The notes beneath the pieces were generated by a model. The model saw nothing but the letters and a program-made list of their open reading frames with translations. It was not told the DNA's origin and ran no database searches. Shown piece by piece: positions 7,988-13,806 of a DNA stretch of 13,806 nt. Each line of letters begins with the position of its first letter. Position 1 is the stretch's first letter. Location: NCBI GenBank assembly GCA_035497735.1, contig DATJCX010000013.1, forward strand, positions 1-13,806. The letters are read 5' to 3'. The position numbers and the translations under genes are program-made. This DNA is from Brumimicrobium sp035497735. Its GTDB lineage: Bacteria > Bacteroidota > Bacteroidia > Flavobacteriales_D > Crocinitomicaceae.

Positions 7988-8528
7988 GTTCAATTTCTAA
8001 AGATAAGCTGTAATCGTAAACGTATGAATGCAAGGTATCGTATCTCTTCTGATATTCATTTGAAGTTTCAGTGTAATAATCCCACAGTTTGGTGATATCT
8101 GATAGTTTATTTTTTTCAAATTCAATAAAGCCATCATATTCACTTCGATTATTTACACCGTTATCAATATCATGTTTTAAATCGCCAAGACTTTTTTGTG
8201 TTTCTAAAACAGCTTGTTTTGTTTTGGCTAAATTTCCTGAGTTGGTAGATAATGCAGTTTCGATTTCCTTATAACTATCAAGCTTTTTCGCCAAGTCAAA
8301 CTCAATGGTATCAGAATGATATCCTTCTTTGATAGTTTGTAAGGTCTTTTTAACAGAAGCAATAATTTCAGCGTTGCGATCCGATTCAGAATTGAATATA
8401 ACTTTGTGTAAACTATCTAATTGACTTTCTAGCTGATCAATTTGCATCAAGTACTCCTTCTTTGCATCGTTTCCACATCCTGCAAGAAAAGAGAAAACAA
8501 GAAACATTAAGGTCAATCTTGACTTCAT
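7980..8528 (-). CDS. Coiled-coil lipoprotein, function unknown
   Basis: This encodes 182 residues from the ATG at 8528. That start gives MKSRLTLMFLVFSFLAGCGN, a classic lipoprotein signal with lipobox LAGC and lipidated Cys18; in-frame starts at 8534 (ATG) and 8567 (TTG) would add an unneeded extension. The mature part is charged and helical, with a heptad-like stretch at about 28-45 (YLMQIDQLESQLDSLHKV) and a Lys/Glu/Gln-rich middle (TKQAVLETQKSLGDLKHD), so long coiled coils are likely. I see no enzyme motif and do not recognise the family. The residues after Cys18 are GND, giving no firm rule for inner- or outer-membrane placement in this phylum. Its last codons overlap the TPR gene that follows, so the two products probably act together at the envelope. 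Confidence 0.7.
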   Translation of the reverse strand: MKSRLTLMFLVFSFLAGCGNDAKKEYLMQIDQLESQLDSLHKVIFNSESDRNAEIIASVKKTLQTIKEGYHSDTIEFDLAKKLDSYKEIETALSTNSGNLAKTKQAVLETQKSLGDLKHDIDNGVNNRSEYDGFIEFEKNKLSDITKLWDYYTETSNEYQKRYDTLHSYVYDYSLSLEIEHE

Positions 8529-8549
8529 GATCATCACACTTTTTTTATT

Positions 8550-8557
8550 CAAACTTA
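8550..8557 (-). promoter_or_regulatory. Possible -7 element for the lipoprotein/TPR pair
   Basis: On the minus strand, 8557-8550 reads TAAGTTTG, matching TAnnTTTG, 21 bp before the chosen ATG. I found no TTTG at the usual distance upstream; the nearest TTG lies 29 bp away. The call therefore rests on the -7 match and on the infB terminator just upstream, which implies that a new promoter is needed here. Confidence 0.3.
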
Positions 8558-8607
8558 AGAAAACCAAATTGAAAAGTTTAGGTAAACAATATACAATTGT
8601 TAAAAAT

Positions 8608-8637
8608 AAAAAAAAGCTGCCTAACAGACAGCTTTTT
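8608..8637 (-). terminator. Intrinsic terminator after infB
   Basis: On the minus strand, AAAAAGCTG (8637-8629 read down) pairs with CAGCTTTTT (8619-8611). Inside are one mismatch, two more pairs and a three-base loop, and the T-run ending at 8608 follows. It lies 28 bp past the infB stop codon and closes the rimP-nusA-infB operon. Confidence 0.8.
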
Positions 8638-8664
8638 CCTTGTATTTTTTACGCAATCAACCTA

Positions 8665-11568
8665 TTATAGTTTTCTTGCCACTTCTCTTTCTTCGTATGC
8701 TTCGATCGTATCATCTACTTTAAGGTCGTTAAAGTTGTTGATGTTCAATCCACACTCGTAGTTGTTTCTAACTTCTTTCACGTCGTCTTTGAATCGTTTT
8801 AGAGATCCTAAAGTACCTTCATGAATCACAATTCCATTTCTAATCACGCGAATAAGTGAATTACGTTGGATATAACCTGAGGTTACGTAACAACCAGCAA
8901 TTGTACCAATCTTAGTAATATTAAATGTTTCACGAACATCTGCAGTACCAACAATCACTTCTTCAATATCTGGAGATAACATTCCTTCCATTGCAGCTTT
9001 CAATTCGTCGATAGCCTTGTAAATTACAGAGTACAATCTAATATCGATTTGCTCATCCATCGCCATTTTCTTAGCTGTTGTAGTCGGACGAACTTGGAAA
9101 CCAATAATAATCGCTTCCGAAGCAGATGCTAAGTTAACGTCAGCCTCTGTAATCGCTCCAACTGCTTGATGGATGATATTAATCTGAATTTCAGGAGTAG
9201 ATAATTTCAATAATGAGTCAGCAAGTGCTTCAATTGAACCATCCACATCTCCCTTAATAATTAAGTTCAACTCTTGGAAATCTCCGATCGCTAAACGACG
9301 ACCAATCTCATCAAGTGTAATGTGTTTCTGAGTACGCAATCCTTGCTCTCTCATTAACTGATCTCTACGTGTAGCGATGTTTCTAGCTTCACGCTCATCA
9401 TCCATCACGTGGAATTTATCACCTGCACTTGGCGCTCCGTTGATACCTAAGATAGAAACTGGTGTTGCAGGTGGTGCAACTTTTAAGTTTTTACCTTTTT
9501 CGTTCAACATTGCACGAACTCTACCGGTAAATTTACCAGCAAGTACAATATCTCCAACTCTAAGCGTTCCTGCTTCAACAAGCATGTTGGTCACATAACC
9601 CTTACCTTTATCTAATGAAGATTCAAGTACTGTACCAACAGCGTTCTTTTTAGGATTCGCTTTTAAGTCTAATAAATCTGATTCTAACAACACCTTTTCA
9701 AGTAACTCATCGATGTTTTTACCAAACTTCGCTGAAATTTCTTGTACCTGGTATTTTCCTCCCCAATCCTCTACAAGGATATTCATTTGAGAAAGTTGTT
9801 CTTTAATTTTATCTGGATTTGCCGTTGGCTTATCTACTTTGTTAAGTGCGAATACCATCGGTACACCAGCCGCTTGTGCGTGTGATATAGCTTCTTTTGT
9901 TTGAGGCATCACATCATCATCCGCAGCAATAATAATAATTGCAACGTCTGTTACTTGTGCACCACGAGCACGCATCGCCGTAAAGGCCTCGTGACCCGGA
10001 GTATCTAGGAAAGTTAATGTTCTTCCTTGATGTTTTACTGAATACGCACCAATATGCTGAGTAATCCCTCCAGCCTCTCCGTCAGCAATATTTGCCTTAC
10101 GGATATAGTCTAATAATGAAGTCTTACCGTGGTCAACGTGTCCCATCACCGTAATAATAGGAGGTCTAACCTCTAAGTCTTCTGGTTTATCTTCAACTTC
10201 TTGAATTGCTTCTTGAATATCAGCAGAAACAAATTCTACATCAAATCCAAACTCATCAGCAACGATTTGAATTGTTTCCGCATCTAAACGTTGGTTAATA
10301 GAAGCAAAGATTCCTAAAGACATACAAGTAGAAATTACGTCTGTAGCCTGAACATCCATCATTATGGCAAGTTCAGATACTGATACGAATTCCGTCAACT
10401 TTAACGTTGACATTTCCACTTCTTCTATTAAAGCTTCTTTTTCACGTCTTTCAGCAAAAGTTTCACGTTTTGCTCTTCTATTTTTGGCAGCCTTTGATTT
10501 ACCACCTCCGGCCATTCTTGCAAGAGTTTCTTTAATCCCTCTTTCAATATCTTGTTCTGTAATTTCAGTTTTACCCGCGAATGGTTTATTACCACCTTTC
10601 GCTGCAGCAGGTCTTCCTTTTGCAGGACCACCTCTCTGAGGACCTCTTTGTTGTCCTTGACTAGTAGTTCCTGTTTGACCTGTTGTTGCTTGTCCTGGTT
10701 TAGCAGGGTCAACTTTCTTAATTCTAGTACGCTTACGTTTGTTGTCCGCTGCTGATTTCTTCTTACGATCAGGAGTTGTACTTAAATCCATTTTCCCTAG
10801 GATAACTGGACCGTCTAACTTCTGAACTCTTGTAGGAATAAACTCTCTTTCAGGATCAGTTGCTCTTACATTTTCTTTTGGTTTTTCAACCTCTTTCTTA
10901 GGTTCTGGTTTAGCAGGAGCTGGTTTATGTTCCACCTTCTTACTTGCTTCCTTCTCCTTTTTATAATCTTTTTTCTTCTTGTCCGGACGCGTTTTCGTAT
11001 TGATACTATCCAAATCAATTCTACCTAATACTGTTGGTCCAACATCGCCCTTCTCAGCTTCTTTGGTTTCCTTAGCTTCAGGAGTAGCTTTCACTTCTTC
11101 CTTCACTTCAGCAGCAGGTTTTTCCTCAACTTTTTCTGGCTTCGGTAATTCTTCTTTAGTAGCAGGAGTTTCAACAACTTTTTCAGCTTTAGCTGGTTCT
11201 TTAACTTCCTCTACTTTTTCTTCTTCCTTCACCACTTCAACTGGAGCAGGTTCCGGTTTAGTTTCAACCACAGGCGCTTGCTCAGCAGGAACAGCCTTTT
11301 CTTCTACTTCCATTTCTTCTTCAGGTCCTCTTAAAGAAATAGTTTTTCTTTTTTCGGCTCTGCTCCCCTTTTTCTTCTCCACCTCCTCTTTCAAGGACTG
11401 GTCTGCAGCAAACTCTACACGTAGAAGATCATAATGTTCAGGTTCTAACTTAGTATTAGGGTTAGAATCAATTTCAACCCCCTTAGAATTTAAGAACTCA
11501 ATAAGCGTGGAAATTCCCACGTTTAAATCTCGTGCTGCTTTACTTAATCTTGTTATTTTACCTGCCAT
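8665..11568 (-). CDS. infB: Translation initiation factor IF-2
   Basis: IF-2 is the GTPase that brings fMet-tRNA to the 30S subunit and promotes 50S joining. The 967 residues begin with an IF2_N helical domain (about 5-50, RLSKAARDLNVGISTLIEFL). A long Lys/Glu/Pro/Ala-rich linker (about 60-340) follows, then a second IF2_N-like domain (about 390-445). The G domain has GHVDHGKT (476-483), DTPGH (522-526), NKVD (576-579) and a SAKFG G5 motif. Domains II-IV follow, ending in the C-terminal tRNA-binding barrel region. The long linker is normal in this phylum; it holds two copies of an LGxxDL...P.KKK motif near 179 and 256. The gene follows nusA by 77 bp, appears to have its own promoter, and has an A/G-rich AAGGAAGGA 12 nt before the ATG. 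Confidence 0.97.
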   Translation of the reverse strand: MAGKITRLSKAARDLNVGISTLIEFLNSKGVEIDSNPNTKLEPEHYDLLRVEFAADQSLKEEVEKKKGSRAEKRKTISLRGPEEEMEVEEKAVPAEQAPVVETKPEPAPVEVVKEEEKVEEVKEPAKAEKVVETPATKEELPKPEKVEEKPAAEVKEEVKATPEAKETKEAEKGDVGPTVLGRIDLDSINTKTRPDKKKKDYKKEKEASKKVEHKPAPAKPEPKKEVEKPKENVRATDPEREFIPTRVQKLDGPVILGKMDLSTTPDRKKKSAADNKRKRTRIKKVDPAKPGQATTGQTGTTSQGQQRGPQRGGPAKGRPAAAKGGNKPFAGKTEITEQDIERGIKETLARMAGGGKSKAAKNRRAKRETFAERREKEALIEEVEMSTLKLTEFVSVSELAIMMDVQATDVISTCMSLGIFASINQRLDAETIQIVADEFGFDVEFVSADIQEAIQEVEDKPEDLEVRPPIITVMGHVDHGKTSLLDYIRKANIADGEAGGITQHIGAYSVKHQGRTLTFLDTPGHEAFTAMRARGAQVTDVAIIIIAADDDVMPQTKEAISHAQAAGVPMVFALNKVDKPTANPDKIKEQLSQMNILVEDWGGKYQVQEISAKFGKNIDELLEKVLLESDLLDLKANPKKNAVGTVLESSLDKGKGYVTNMLVEAGTLRVGDIVLAGKFTGRVRAMLNEKGKNLKVAPPATPVSILGINGAPSAGDKFHVMDDEREARNIATRRDQLMREQGLRTQKHITLDEIGRRLAIGDFQELNLIIKGDVDGSIEALADSLLKLSTPEIQINIIHQAVGAITEADVNLASASEAIIIGFQVRPTTTAKKMAMDEQIDIRLYSVIYKAIDELKAAMEGMLSPDIEEVIVGTADVRETFNITKIGTIAGCYVTSGYIQRNSLIRVIRNGIVIHEGTLGSLKRFKDDVKEVRNNYECGLNINNFNDLKVDDTIEAYEEREVARKL

Positions 11569-11622
11569 ATTATAATTACGTCCTTCCTTTATATTTTAAT
11601 TCAGTTTGCCGCGTACAAAACG

Positions 11623-11654
11623 CAAAGTTAAGGTTATATCCCAACTTATTCAAA
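11623..11654 (-). promoter_or_regulatory. Internal promoter for infB overlapping the nusA stop codon
   Basis: On the minus strand, TTTG (11654-11651, inside the last nusA codons GAG TTT GAA) is followed by exactly 20 bases and then TAACTTTG (11630-11623). This is a full match to the Bacteroidota consensus TTTG-N20-TAnnTTTG. It would give a leader of about 50 nt before the infB ATG and let infB be made independently of rimP-nusA. Confidence 0.6.
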
Positions 11655-12881
11655 CTCTGATGCTAGAATCTTCATAACCTCCTTAATAGTCTCCTCTTCT
11701 AAATCGGTTCTCTTAATCAAATCTGAAACTTCTAATTCCAAAACTGATTTCGCAGTATCGCATCCTACTGCTTTTAACTCATCAATAATCCATGAGTCTA
11801 TTTCGTCAGCAAACTCTTCTAAATCAACATCTTCAAAGTCTTCCGCTCCTTCTCTAAACACATCTATTTCGTATCCTGTCAAACGAGAAGCTAACTTGAT
11901 ATTGTTACCTCCTTTACCAATTGCTAAAGAAACTTGGTCAACTTTCAAGTAAACATTTGCGCGACCTTCTTCTTCAAAAATTTCTACTGATGTAGTCTTT
12001 GCAGGAGAAAGCGCTCTCTGAATATACAAAACATTATTTGTTGTGTAGTTGATAACATCAATATTTTCATTTCTAAGTTCGCGAACTATTCCATGAATCC
12101 TTGACCCTTTCATTCCTACACACGCCCCAACTGGGTCAATTCTATCATCGTAAGATTCCACTGCAACTTTTGCACGTTCTCCTGGATTACGAACAACTTT
12201 TTTAACTGTAATTAATCCGTCGAACACTTCTGGAACCTCAAGTTCTAATAAACGCTCTAAAAACTCCGGTGCTGTTCTTGATAGAATAATAACAGGCGTA
12301 CTGTTTCTCATATCTACTTTAGATACAACCGAACGAACGTTTTCTCCTTTCTTGAAGTAATCCGATGGAATCTGCTCTGACTTTGGTAAAATCAACTCAT
12401 TTCCTTCGTCGTCAAGAACAAGAATTTCTTTTTTCCAAACTTGGTAAACTTCCCCAGAGATAATTTCCCCGATTCTGTCTTTGTATAGTTTGTATAATTT
12501 GTCTTTTTCTAACTCTAATACACGAGACATTAAGTTTTGGCGTAGTGAAAGAATATTTCTTCTACCAAAGTCCTCAAACTTAATTTCCTCTGAAACTGAC
12601 TCTCCAACTTCAAAGTCAGGCTCAATTTTAATCGCTTGCGAGTAAGCTATCTCAGTATTTGGATCTTCTACCTCTCCATCCGGAACGATTTCTTTATTTA
12701 CCCAAATTTCAAAATCCCCTTTATCGATATTAATAATAACGTCGCAGTGCTCATCAGTTCCGTACTTTTTCTTTAGGATAGAACGAAATACGTCTTCTAA
12801 AACACGCATCATCGTTTGTCTATCTATATCCTTAAATTCTTTGAATTCGGAAAATGACTCAAGTAAATTCAGACTATTCAT
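11646..12881 (-). CDS. nusA: Transcription termination/antitermination factor NusA
   Basis: NusA binds RNA polymerase and controls pausing, termination and antitermination. The 411 residues show the N-terminal polymerase-binding domain (about 1-130). The S1 domain is at about 138-203 (GEIISGEVYQVWKKEILVL). The KH1 domain follows with the NusA signature DPVGACVGMKGSR (GMKG 256-259), and KH2 with SLAIGKGGNNIKLA (GKGG 322-325). The tail after KH2 is short, about 70 residues, with one helix-hairpin-like stretch (368-411). It therefore lacks the two full acidic repeats of the E. coli protein, as is usual outside Gammaproteobacteria. The ATG overlaps the rimP stop by one base (TAATG), implying coupled translation. 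If the rimP leader is an attenuator, NusA could affect its own expression. Confidence 0.96.
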   Translation of the reverse strand: MNSLNLLESFSEFKEFKDIDRQTMMRVLEDVFRSILKKKYGTDEHCDVIINIDKGDFEIWVNKEIVPDGEVEDPNTEIAYSQAIKIEPDFEVGESVSEEIKFEDFGRRNILSLRQNLMSRVLELEKDKLYKLYKDRIGEIISGEVYQVWKKEILVLDDEGNELILPKSEQIPSDYFKKGENVRSVVSKVDMRNSTPVIILSRTAPEFLERLLELEVPEVFDGLITVKKVVRNPGERAKVAVESYDDRIDPVGACVGMKGSRIHGIVRELRNENIDVINYTTNNVLYIQRALSPAKTTSVEIFEEEGRANVYLKVDQVSLAIGKGGNNIKLASRLTGYEIDVFREGAEDFEDVDLEEFADEIDSWIIDELKAVGCDTAKSVLELEVSDLIKRTDLEEETIKEVMKILASEFE

Positions 12882-13369
12882 TATTTAATCTTTTTAAATG
12901 ATATTACAATTTTTGTTTCTTTTATTTCGTCGTACTTATATTCGTTTTCACGAACTACAGTCTCTTTTTTCTTTTTCCCTTCCACCGCTTCTTTCGAAGA
13001 AGTTTCAAGGACAATCCCATCCTCAGTAGCTTGCTTAAGTATTCCTTCAATCGCTTTCGACGACCCTTGAAGCAACACCTTCACCTCTTTACCAACATTT
13101 TTAACGTATTGTTGAAAAACACGGAATGGTTTGTCTAAACCTGCCGAAGAAACAGACAATTCGAAATCTTCTTCTTCTCGATCCAAATTGTGCTCTATAT
13201 TTCTAGATACGGAAATACAATCTTCAATAGAAACATATCCTTCTTCAGCATCTATCTCCACATGGATGACATTGCTTGAAGATATTGATATCTCTACAAT
13301 AAACAAGCCTTTATCCAGCTCATCAATACGCTCCTGCGCTAATTTTATAACTTCCTTTTTATCTATCAT
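12881..13369 (-). CDS. rimP: Ribosome maturation factor RimP
   Basis: RimP helps assemble the 30S ribosomal subunit. The 162-residue length fits the family (about 150-160). Residues about 1-80 form the conserved alpha/beta N-domain, with VEISISSSNVIHVEIDAEEGYVSIEDCISVSRNIE and then the family motif LSVSSAGLDKPFR (about 70-83). The rest is the weaker SH3-like C-domain (VGKEVKVLLQGSSKAIEGILKQ), with a Lys-rich insert near 128-136. Position settles the call: it is the first gene of rimP-nusA-infB, overlapping nusA by one base. A consensus promoter and a leader hairpin lie just upstream. Confidence 0.93.
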   Translation of the reverse strand: MIDKKEVIKLAQERIDELDKGLFIVEISISSSNVIHVEIDAEEGYVSIEDCISVSRNIEHNLDREEEDFELSVSSAGLDKPFRVFQQYVKNVGKEVKVLLQGSSKAIEGILKQATEDGIVLETSSKEAVEGKKKKETVVRENEYKYDEIKETKIVISFKKIK

Positions 13370-13413
13370 ATTTCTACAAAAAGAGGGGACTTTCGTCCCC
13401 TCGTTCTATCCAT
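13366..13413 (-). CDS. Possible 15-residue leader peptide in front of rimP
   Basis: An ATG at 13413 opens a 16-codon frame (MDRTRGRKSPLFVEI) that spans the leader hairpin and stops at TGA 13368-13366, overlapping the rimP start codon as ATGA. Ribosomes on it would cover the hairpin and could re-start at rimP. A frame this short can arise by chance. It has no clear ribosome-binding site and would begin only about 12-15 nt after the expected transcript start, so this is a candidate only. Confidence 0.25.
   Translation of the reverse strand: MDRTRGRKSPLFVEI
13378..13402 (-). terminator. Terminator-like hairpin in the rimP leader (candidate attenuator)
   Basis: On the minus strand, GAGGGGAC pairs perfectly with GTCCCCTC around a GAAA tetraloop (13402-13383), and UUUUU follows (13382-13378). 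It lies between the rimP promoter and the rimP ATG, 8 bases before the start codon, so transcripts from that promoter must pass it. On the plus strand no T-run follows. It could instead end a transcript coming from the transposase side. Confidence 0.65.
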
Positions 13414-13431
13414 TTCTATCAAAAACTGTTG

Positions 13432-13463
13432 CAAATATAGTTCATTTTTTTTAATCTAACAAA
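13432..13463 (-). promoter_or_regulatory. Promoter of the rimP-nusA-infB operon
   Basis: On the minus strand, TTTG (13463-13460), 20 bases and TATATTTG (13439-13432) match the Bacteroidota housekeeping consensus TTTG-N20-TAnnTTTG exactly. The expected start site is about 55-60 nt upstream of the rimP ATG. The same 20-base spacing is seen at the infB promoter. Confidence 0.65.
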
Positions 13464-13549
13464 TTTTTGTAATTTTTTAATTATCAAGCAGCTCCAAGCT
13501 TATATTTGAAACTGAATTATTCCTTCCATTATATAAAGTACAAAATAAA

Positions 13550-13806
13550 GGCATTACTAAATATTTTGTGGAACGAGGTTTAAATTTCCGAAATAGAATA
13601 GTGTATTTATCCTAAATCGTTCAAAATTTCTAAATCCTCTTGCTTTTGCAATGACTGATTGAATTGCTCCATTTTTATTTTCATGTTTTGCGCTAGAAGT
13701 ACTGGTGATTATCGCATTAATTATCCCTTTTAAGTTAGAAAAGTGTAAACTTTTTTTAGGACGATACAGTGGGCAAAAATTAAATCTCTGCGTTTTAGGT
13801 CGTGTG
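13550..13806 (-). mobile_element. Possible end of an ISL3-type insertion sequence
   Basis: The transposase frame ends at 13557, and 6 bp beyond it the plus strand reads GGCATTACTAAATATT from 13550. ISL3-type ends often begin with GG and lie close to the transposase stop, so 13550 is a plausible element edge. The bases next to it (AAAATAAA, 13542-13549) would be the 8-bp target duplication. The other end is outside the window, so this cannot be confirmed here. Confidence 0.3.
13557..13806 (-). CDS. ISL3-like transposase, C-terminal part (cut by window edge)
   Basis: The minus-strand frame is open from 13805 to the TAG at 13559-13557, giving 82 residues with no start codon in the window. The end of the protein, with GAIQSVIAKARGFRNFERF followed by RINTLFYFGNL, matches my knowledge of the C-terminus of ISL3-type DDE transposases (a small-residue/Arg-Gly-Phe-x-Asn-Phe block followed by a hydrophobic helix). 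The catalytic residues would mostly lie outside the window. Whether the gene is intact or a remnant cannot be judged; what is visible has no stop or frameshift. It reads towards rimP, but the rimP promoter lies between them. Confidence 0.6.
   Translation of the reverse strand, partial: TRPKTQRFNFCPLYRPKKSLHFSNLKGIINAIITSTSSAKHENKNGAIQSVIAKARGFRNFERFRINTLFYFGNLNLVPQNI

Noticed and set aside
8529..8567. Upstream starts (ATG 8534, TTG 8567) for the lipoprotein
   Set aside because: They would extend the n-region of an already complete lipoprotein signal, and the longest form would run back across the candidate -7 element.
8585..8601. AACAAT-N5-ATTGTT inverted repeat upstream of the lipoprotein gene
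   Set aside because: The 6-bp arms are AT-rich and such repeats are expected by chance in this DNA; nothing ties them to an operator.
10979..11434. Long + strand open frame opposite infB
   Set aside because: It is antisense to the Lys/Glu/Ala-rich linker of IF-2. Its Ser/Thr/Ala-rich translation is what such codons give when read backwards, and it has no start signal or homology I know.
1..13806. tRNA, rRNA, CRISPR array or riboswitch
   Set aside because: I saw no cloverleaf with a T-loop motif, no conserved rRNA segments, no regularly spaced short repeats and no aptamer that I recognise.

Overview
The window reads as chromosomal DNA of a low-GC member of the Bacteroidota, most likely the order Flavobacteriales. 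The evidence is a protein ending in a gliding-motility type B sorting domain of the type IX secretion system (T9SS), a PorP/SprF homologue, a PorE-like OmpA protein, a long Lys/Glu/Pro/Ala-rich IF-2, and promoters of the Bacteroidota form TTTG-N20-TAnnTTTG. I cannot name the genus.

Bases 1-4650 (+ strand) hold a tight three-gene T9SS cluster. First is the 3' part of a giant repetitive secreted protein (1-1327), built from an exact 399-bp (133-residue) repeat and ending in a type B sorting domain. Next is a PorP/SprF outer-membrane protein (1358-2278). Last is an OmpA-family protein with TPR, PD40 propeller, carboxypeptidase-regulatory-like and OmpA domains (2292-4550). The likely logic is a cargo, its dedicated outer-membrane partner and a peptidoglycan anchor. 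A strong terminator follows at about 4612-4650, and a bidirectional one at 4709-4742 separates this cluster from the converging genes.

Bases 4760-8528 (- strand) hold, in order of transcription, a coiled-coil lipoprotein (8528-7980), a secreted TPR-repeat protein overlapping it by 8 bp (7987-6185), and a class I/II PLP aminotransferase behind its own candidate promoter (6022-4760). The lipoprotein/TPR pair is not a family I recognise.

Bases 8608-13463 (- strand) hold the conserved rimP-nusA-infB operon. rimP and nusA overlap by one base. infB has an apparent second promoter straddling the nusA stop codon, and a terminator follows infB. The rimP promoter is followed by a short leader with a GAAA-capped, GC-rich hairpin, a run of five U, and a 15-codon open frame whose stop overlaps the rimP start codon. 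This looks like an attenuator and is the most interesting regulatory feature here.

The right edge (13550-13806, - strand) carries the C-terminal 82 residues of a probable ISL3-type transposase, open to the window edge.

Most of the window is ordinary core and T9SS content. The observations most worth testing are the rimP leader, a 16-bp near-perfect hairpin inside the porP/sprF signal-peptide codons, the mosaic identity of the adhesin repeats, and the unassigned lipoprotein/TPR pair. I did not find a clearly new multi-gene system.
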